Shown here: positions 6,954 through 7,745 of the stretch, piece after piece
How the letters are laid out: each line of letters opens with the position of its first letter
Position numbering within the stretch: the stretch's first letter is position 1
Origin: Selenomonas sp.
GTDB taxonomy: Bacteria; Bacillota; Negativicutes; Selenomonadales; Selenomonadaceae
Direction: 5' to 3'
Assembly: GCA_015265235.1 (NCBI GenBank)
Contig: JABZYJ010000092.1
Span: 1-7,745, forward strand
DNA: 7,745 nt
Made by a program: the position numbers and the translations under genes
The notes under the pieces: generated by a model
What the model was told of the DNA's origin: nothing
Database searches by the model: none
Seen by the model: the letters and a program-made list of their open reading frames with translations, nothing else

Positions 6954-6982
6954 TTGCATTTCCAGTCTATTTATGGTATGAT
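6954..6982 (+). promoter_or_regulatory. Strong plus-strand promoter driving the noncoding region
   Basis: TTGCAT (6954-6959) and TATGAT (6977-6982) are separated by 17 nt, and TGG directly before the -10 makes it an extended -10. Predicted start is near 6989. The promoter carries dyads: GCATTT/AAATGC (6956-6961 and 6983-6988) and ATTTAT/ATAAAT (6969-6974 and 6981-6986). A 12-base palindrome, gagatatatctc (6995-7006), follows just after the start. The octamer ATAAATGC is repeated at 6981 and 7016. This is the only convincing promoter in the window that faces plus. Confidence 0.7.
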
Positions 6983-6988
6983 AAATGC

Positions 6989-7421
6989 AGAAAAGAGATA
7001 TATCTCCTCATAGTCATAAATGCTGGAAAGGAGAATGTCTATTGACACAAATTCTTCGGCATGGCGGTATCGTCTCCTGAGCAGTATGCATCTTTGAAGA
7101 AGAACTGAGCCTGCGTCGGCAGGTGCTCCGTTGGCATCATCTCATGAGAACCGTCTAGGCCCGGTCGTCCTCGGGTAGTGTGAGCAGACGACACTCGTGT
7201 TACTGTACGATTCGTTTTTCGAAAACCACGCGCGCAACTTGGATGATACAGAGATCTCCAAAACGGTTTCAGCTGAACGTACAATATGCGGCTGTGCAGA
7301 CACACGCGGTGATCTGTGCGGCAAAAGCAAACACAACTGAATAAGGACGTGGAAACACATTTATGATTGCCGAATGACCGGCAGCTTGCTCGAAACAGAG
7401 CGGCTGTCGGTTCTTTCGTTT
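6989..7421 (+). ncRNA. Candidate structured noncoding RNA of about 430 nt, family not recognised
   Basis: The region has a strong promoter at its 5' end and two intrinsic terminators at its 3' end, but only ORFs without good start signals. Helices found by eye, in order: 7020-7025 with 7082-7087, then a 3x3 internal loop, then 7029-7034 with 7073-7078 (AGGAGA/UCUCCU), enclosing a small hairpin at 7036-7047. A GUCG-loop hairpin spans 7107-7128 and a bulged hairpin 7155-7178. In the 3' half, 7204-7213 pairs with 7275-7283 around one bulged A. That encloses 7221-7227 with 7265-7270, which encloses 7239-7247 with 7254-7261. A hairpin at 7288-7307 follows. Last, 7319-7324 pairs with 7367-7372 around a GAAA-capped hairpin (7341-7364). 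Conserved cores of RNase P RNA, tmRNA, SRP RNA, T-boxes and group I/II introns were looked for and not seen. Transcription, ends and function are inferred. A decayed gene is the main alternative. Confidence 0.55.
7377..7421 (+). terminator. Rho-independent terminator, plus strand (first of two)
   Basis: ACCGGCAGC (7377-7385) pairs with GCTGTCGGT (7403-7411) with one G-U pair. An inner stem GCTC/GAGC (7388-7391 with 7398-7401) closes the loop GAAACA. A T-rich tail, TCTTTCGTTT, follows on the plus strand. Read on the minus strand there is no U tract, so it serves plus-strand transcription. Confidence 0.7.
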
Positions 7422-7424
7422 CTC

Positions 7425-7460
7425 TGCCGCCAATGCTGTAATGGCGGCACTTTCTTTATT
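7425..7460 (+). terminator. Rho-independent terminator, plus strand (second of two)
   Basis: A perfect 8-bp stem, TGCCGCCA (7425-7432) with TGGCGGCA (7442-7449), has a 9-nt loop and is followed by CTTTCTTTATT on the plus strand. On the minus strand the hairpin is followed by GAGAAACG, so it would not stop transcripts coming from the sua5-like gene. Confidence 0.65.
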
Positions 7461-7474
7461 CATTGGTTTCCCGT

Positions 7475-7745
7475 TCAAACATAGATGATGTTGCCCCCGC
7501 TTGCCTTGCGCAGACGGTTCATGATCGCAATCCCGAGTCCGACCGAACCTGTCCCCTCCGCCAGAAGCGAGGTGGCATCCGTGTCGTCAAAATGGCGCAG
7601 CGCATCGTAGAGGCAGGCGGCAAGTGCACTCTGATTGCCGCGCGCGCCGCAGTTGTAGGTATACGCCGCAGGCAGGAGGCCACTGAGTGCCATGATGGTA
7701 TCGTTGCTCGCGATCAGTGCAGGCCGCTCGCCTGCCGCCATACGA
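7475..7745 (-). CDS. Threonylcarbamoyl-AMP synthase (Sua5/YrdC/YwlC family), C-terminal part; 5' end beyond the right edge
   Basis: The last 90 codons of a minus-strand gene are present and the frame is open to the window edge. The peptide contains GARGNQSALAACLYDALRHFD, then TSLLAEG and GSVGLGIAIMNRLRKAS, ending GGNIIYV. The pattern of a short-chain helix with LYDALR-FD, an AEG strand and GLG-AIMNRL-KA is what I know from the C-terminal Sua5 domain. That domain follows the YrdC catalytic domain in the long form of this enzyme. The enzyme makes threonylcarbamoyl-AMP from threonine, bicarbonate and ATP for the t6A37 modification of ANN-decoding tRNAs, in the cytosol. The catalytic domain is outside the window, so activity cannot be judged. 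No U-rich terminator follows on the minus strand, so its transcript may run antisense through the putative RNA gene. Confidence 0.85.
   Translation of the reverse strand, partial: RMAAGERPALIASNDTIMALSGLLPAAYTYNCGARGNQSALAACLYDALRHFDDTDATSLLAEGTGSVGLGIAIMNRLRKASGGNIIYV

Noticed and set aside
7179..7340. Plus-strand frame reading LVLLYDSFFENHARNLDDTE, superficially protein-like
   Set aside because: It begins right after a stop and has no ribosome binding site before its only early start (GTG 7197). Its sequence is also covered by nested RNA helices. I cannot exclude that the whole region is a decayed gene; a conserved frame in relatives would reopen this.
6989..7421. Known housekeeping RNAs (RNase P RNA, tmRNA, SRP RNA, 6S) and group I/II introns
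   Set aside because: The RNase P core GAGGAAAGUCC, the tmRNA tRNA-like ends with CCA, the SRP apical motif and the intron domain V pattern were looked for and not found. 6S RNA is much shorter. Judged by eye, not by covariance models.
7269..7463. Minus-strand frame beginning MNKESAAITALAAEKRKNRQ just after the sua5-like stop
   Set aside because: The ribosome binding site is weak, the frame covers both plus-strand terminators, and the second half is an unremarkable hydrophobic string. Conservation in related genomes could revive it.
1..7745. CRISPR arrays, insertion sequences, tRNA genes, phage or attachment sites
   Set aside because: No regularly spaced repeats, transposase fragments, terminal inverted repeats or tRNA cloverleaf with a GGTTCGAATCC-type T arm were seen on either strand.

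Overview
The window looks like chromosomal DNA from a Gram-negative-type Firmicute, most likely a Selenomonas-like member of the Negativicutes. This is inferred from a GroEL with a GGMGGMM tail, a HrcA-type CIRCE operator on groESL, strong AGGAGG-type ribosome binding sites, sigma-A promoters with exact 17-nt spacers, and GC-rich genes separated by AT-rich gaps. No database search was possible, so the genus is a guess. All recognised protein genes lie on the minus strand and no mobile element is visible.

Layout, read along the minus strand from the right edge: the C-terminal end of a Sua5/YrdC-type threonylcarbamoyl-AMP synthase (7475-7745); a 612-base stretch without a convincing protein gene (6863-7474); comFC (6206-6862); ilvB and ilvN, the two subunits of acetolactate synthase, with their own promoter and a strong terminator; groES-groEL with promoter, perfect CIRCE and terminator; a SAF-domain NAD(P)-binding oxidoreductase of the COG4091 'predicted homoserine dehydrogenase' type with its own promoter; and the first 52 codons of a DcuA/DcuB-type anaerobic C4-dicarboxylate transporter running off the left edge. 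The central genes are well-insulated housekeeping units: each terminator is followed closely by the next promoter.

The exception is 6863-7474. On the PLUS strand, opposite to every gene, it carries a strong promoter (TTGCAT-17-TATGAT with an extended -10) at 6954-6982. About 400 bases later come two consecutive rho-independent terminators (7377-7421 and 7425-7460). Between them no good ORF is found, but many helices can be drawn by eye: a two-part 5' stem with a symmetric internal loop, several hairpins, a loop-loop complementarity, a triple-nested 3' domain and a GAAA-capped hairpin closed by a 6-bp stem. I interpret this as a gene for a structured noncoding RNA of about 430 nt. I do not recognise it as RNase P RNA, tmRNA, 6S, SRP RNA, a T-box or a group I/II intron. 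It is the best candidate here for something undescribed.

Secondary points are two mutually exclusive helices over the ribosome binding site of the oxidoreductase gene, a small dyad inside the ilvB promoter spacer with no room for an attenuator, and a weak-tailed hairpin between the oxidoreductase and transporter genes that may attenuate rather than end transcription.
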